From the NCBI GenBank assembly GCA_910577225.1, contig CAJTMV010000004.1, positions 1 to 64,000 of the forward strand: 64,000 bases of DNA, given 5' to 3'. The notes under the pieces were generated by a model. It saw nothing but the letters and a program-made list of their open reading frames with translations. It did no database searches and had not been told where the DNA came from. Position 1 is the first letter of the stretch. Each line of letters starts with the position of its first letter. The stretch is from an uncultured Eubacterium sp. (GTDB lineage Bacteria > Bacillota > Clostridia > Lachnospirales > Lachnospiraceae). Position numbers and translations under genes: made by a program. Of this stretch, positions 62,303-64,000 are shown one piece after another.

Positions 62303-63295
62303 ATGGATAAAATAAATGGAAGTATGGAGGCACTCAGCACGCTGCAGATAACGGCAGACATCGAAGGTCTGGATGCACAGTGCAAGACAATCCTGCGTGC
62401 AAGAGAAGTACTGGCGGTAATTCTTGGGGAAACGATAGAGGAATACCACGGGCACAGTCGGAGCGAGATTATGGATTTCATAGAGGAACGCTCCATGAAT
62501 GCAAACACAGAGGTATCTGCCGGAAGGACATATACGTAGGTACATGCGGATAATCCGGAGTATGTGCAGCTGAATGAGAAAGTAACGTATTTTGATCTTG
62601 TTTTTCGGGCAGTAAATCCCGCCCTGTCAGATCGTGGAGCAGGCGTTTGCGTGCATATAGATGTGGAGCCGCAAAAAACGTATCGTCCCGGCTATCCAAT
62701 AGAAAAGAGGGGGATTTATTACCTTGCGAGGATGCTGGGTTCGCAGCTGTCACTGGTAACAGATAAAACCGATTACGGAATACTGGAAAAGTGTTACAGC
62801 ATATGGATCTGCAGGGATGATGTGCCATTGGAAGAACGGTATACGGTGTCATTTTATAAGATTAAAAATACCTGTAATTCAGGAGCATGCAGGCCGGCCG
62901 TACAAAACTATGATCTAATGACTTTTGTGGCGATTCGCCTGGGGCAGACGGAATACCATGGGCGGGAAGGAGATAAGAATTATGCCCTGATGCGGTTTCT
63001 GAATGCGGTGATGTATCCGCACAAGGAAGATTTTATGGATACAATCCAGGATTATATTGACTTTAGCAATAATATAGAATTATGGCGGGAGGTGACGCAG
63101 ATGAGCGGGCTGGGACAAAGTATTTTGGAAGAAGGCAGAAAAGAAGGGATACGGGCATTTATTATGGATCATGTGGAAGAAAATATTCCCAAAGAACACA
63201 GTCTTATAAAATTGCAGAAACACTTCGGTCTGACACTGGAAAAAGCAGAACAGTTTTATGATATGTATGCCGCGGCGGTTTGCATGCGGAAGTGA
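62303..63295 (+). pseudogene. PD-(D/E)XK/Rpn-like hypothetical protein split by an in-frame TAG
   Basis: Two frames, 62303-62539 and 62564-63295, are in the same phase and only a TAG at 62537-62539 lies between them. Joined, they make one 330-residue protein: INGSMEALSTLQITADIEGL, then the end of piece one RTYT, then LNEKVTYFDLVFRAVNPAL, RPGYPIEKRGIYYLARMLGS and KCYSIWICRDDVPLEERYT, with EVTQMSGLGQSILEEGRKEG before the C-terminal tail. I recognise this as a Lachnospiraceae family of nuclease-like proteins with a repeated tail, as found near Rpn genes. The stop was probably CAG. The shorter second piece alone would lack the N-terminus. Confidence 0.78.
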
Positions 63296-63562
63296 CAGTG
63301 AGCTGTCTCACAGGAGTCTGTGGAGCGTCAGGTTTTTGTTCCTGTATAAATACATCCTGAAAGAGTACACTACGTCTTGCAGATATCGTTACATTACAGA
63401 TTCCGCAGATTTGATAAAATGGCTGCCGCAATCCCACTGGATTTAGACGGTGGGTAACGTAGTTAAAAAAGTCAGAAGAATATGTGCGTGTAATCTGCAG
63501 GAGCATACAAATATAAATTTGCCTTTGCAGTTTAACCGTAAGCAAAAAATATCAGACAGGTA

Positions 63563-63597
63563 AAAAAGGCATGTGCAGCTATGGCATGTGCCTTTTT
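63563..63597 (+). terminator. Candidate terminator
   Basis: AAAAAGGCA pairs with TGCCTTTTT, about 270 bases after the last gene; the loop has GCATG/GTGC repeats. Confidence 0.6.
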
Positions 63598-63720
63598 GGT
63601 TACGGTATACGGGTAATGTCATTTAATTAACAGAAGTGCGAAACTTTCATGATATAAGTTCCGGTAGCTGAACTGGCAATGAATTAGACAATGTGTTGTA
63701 TTTTAAATGGCTGCGCGGAC

Positions 63721-63750
63721 GTGTCCGTGACTGCCAGCAGTCACGGACAC
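63721..63750. repeat. Perfect 13-base hairpin
   Basis: GTGTCCGTGACTG and CAGTCACGGACAC form an exact stem around CCAG, followed by TATTTACA, not a T-run. Confidence 0.7.
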
Positions 63751-64000
63751 TATTTACAGGCCAGCGTTAGATGAATGCATCTCAGTTATTGTAAAATTTG
63801 CACAGCTTGACATATTCAAGCGCTGCTGCCTGCAGATGGAAAACTCTGGCAGCAGCAATACCCAGAAAGGACGGGAAAGAGATGTTTTTTCAGAAGTGAA
63901 ATTATACGCTTACTCAGACGCAGGCACTCATCTGCAATCCATGGCATCAGCGCATATCCGTCAGCATGAAAGAATGAAATGTTATTCGCTTTAAAACAGC

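Larger units (their letters stand above)
63296..64000. other. Region at the right edge without a supported gene
   Basis: Only short open frames are found on both strands, with none that I recognise. Apart from the two hairpins listed, GCTGCTGCC (63822-63830) and its inverse GGCAGCAGC (63848-63856) form a small dyad. The region is AT-rich in parts and resembles eroded DNA. Confidence 0.5.

Noticed and set aside
1..64000. tRNA or rRNA genes and known riboswitch classes
   Set aside because: I saw no cloverleaf, rRNA core sequence or riboswitch consensus on reading; a covariance-model scan would be needed to be certain.

Overview
The window reads as a chromosomal segment of a spore-forming anaerobic Firmicute, most likely a member of the Lachnospiraceae. 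The evidence is a complete spoIIIAA-AH operon, bS21, strong AGGAGG ribosome sites, sigma-A promoters, an NfnAB-type flavin-based bifurcating oxidoreductase, a large 2-hydroxyacyl-CoA dehydratase activase, and the gene pair I know as DUF5717/DUF5716, typical of that family. I saw no rRNA, tRNA or CRISPR array. The species cannot be named from the sequence alone.

Layout. 1-6.8 kb is accessory DNA: the 3' part of a tyrosine recombinase running in from the left edge, repeats beside it, a truncated XRE gene, a decayed WYL regulator, an intact three-gene operon of glycine/alanine-rich, probably membrane-associated proteins (1945-4773), two perfect palindromes, a frameshifted DUF2971 gene and a nuclease-like fragment. 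7-10.4 kb is a VanG-type D-Ala-D-Ser ligase plus a membrane-bound VanT-type racemase, without the regulators or peptidase of known van clusters. 10.4-19.2 kb holds superoxide dismutase, the giant activase, a LysM protein, a rhomboid-like membrane protein, upp and a CobD/HisC-like aminotransferase. 19.3-26.2 kb is a four-gene operon built around a 1182-residue protein and an Hsp70/actin-like ATPase, of unknown function.

26.2-36.2 kb is mostly core: a CsoR-type regulator, a soluble zinc-binding-type chemoreceptor, a small helical protein, rpsU, aroE, cysDN, a Na/Pi symporter, aroK and aroD. 36.3-41.7 kb is the spoIIIA operon for the mother cell-forespore channel. 41.9-52.3 kb contains a hemerythrin-CheX-receiver fusion, an orphan BlaI, an RmlD-like reductase, a DAACS symporter overlapping a solute-binding lipoprotein gene, CapA, a TetR-DUF4180-RtcB cluster and a secreted nuclease.

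52.3-56.5 kb and 61.3-64 kb are decaying DNA: ABC ATPase and AgrC-like kinase remnants, truncated or nonsense-mutated nuclease-like (Rpn/PD-(D/E)XK) genes, a gmd pseudogene and a three-copy 33-base repeat. Between them lie two COG0523 (CobW/ZNG) GTPases, one with a huge histidine-rich insert and one fused to a DUF1980-like domain, followed by nfnA-nfnB.

The best candidates for undescribed biology are the operon at 1945-4773, the DUF5717/DUF5716 operon at 19305-26150, the GTPase-DUF1980 fusion, and the reduced vanG-vanT locus.
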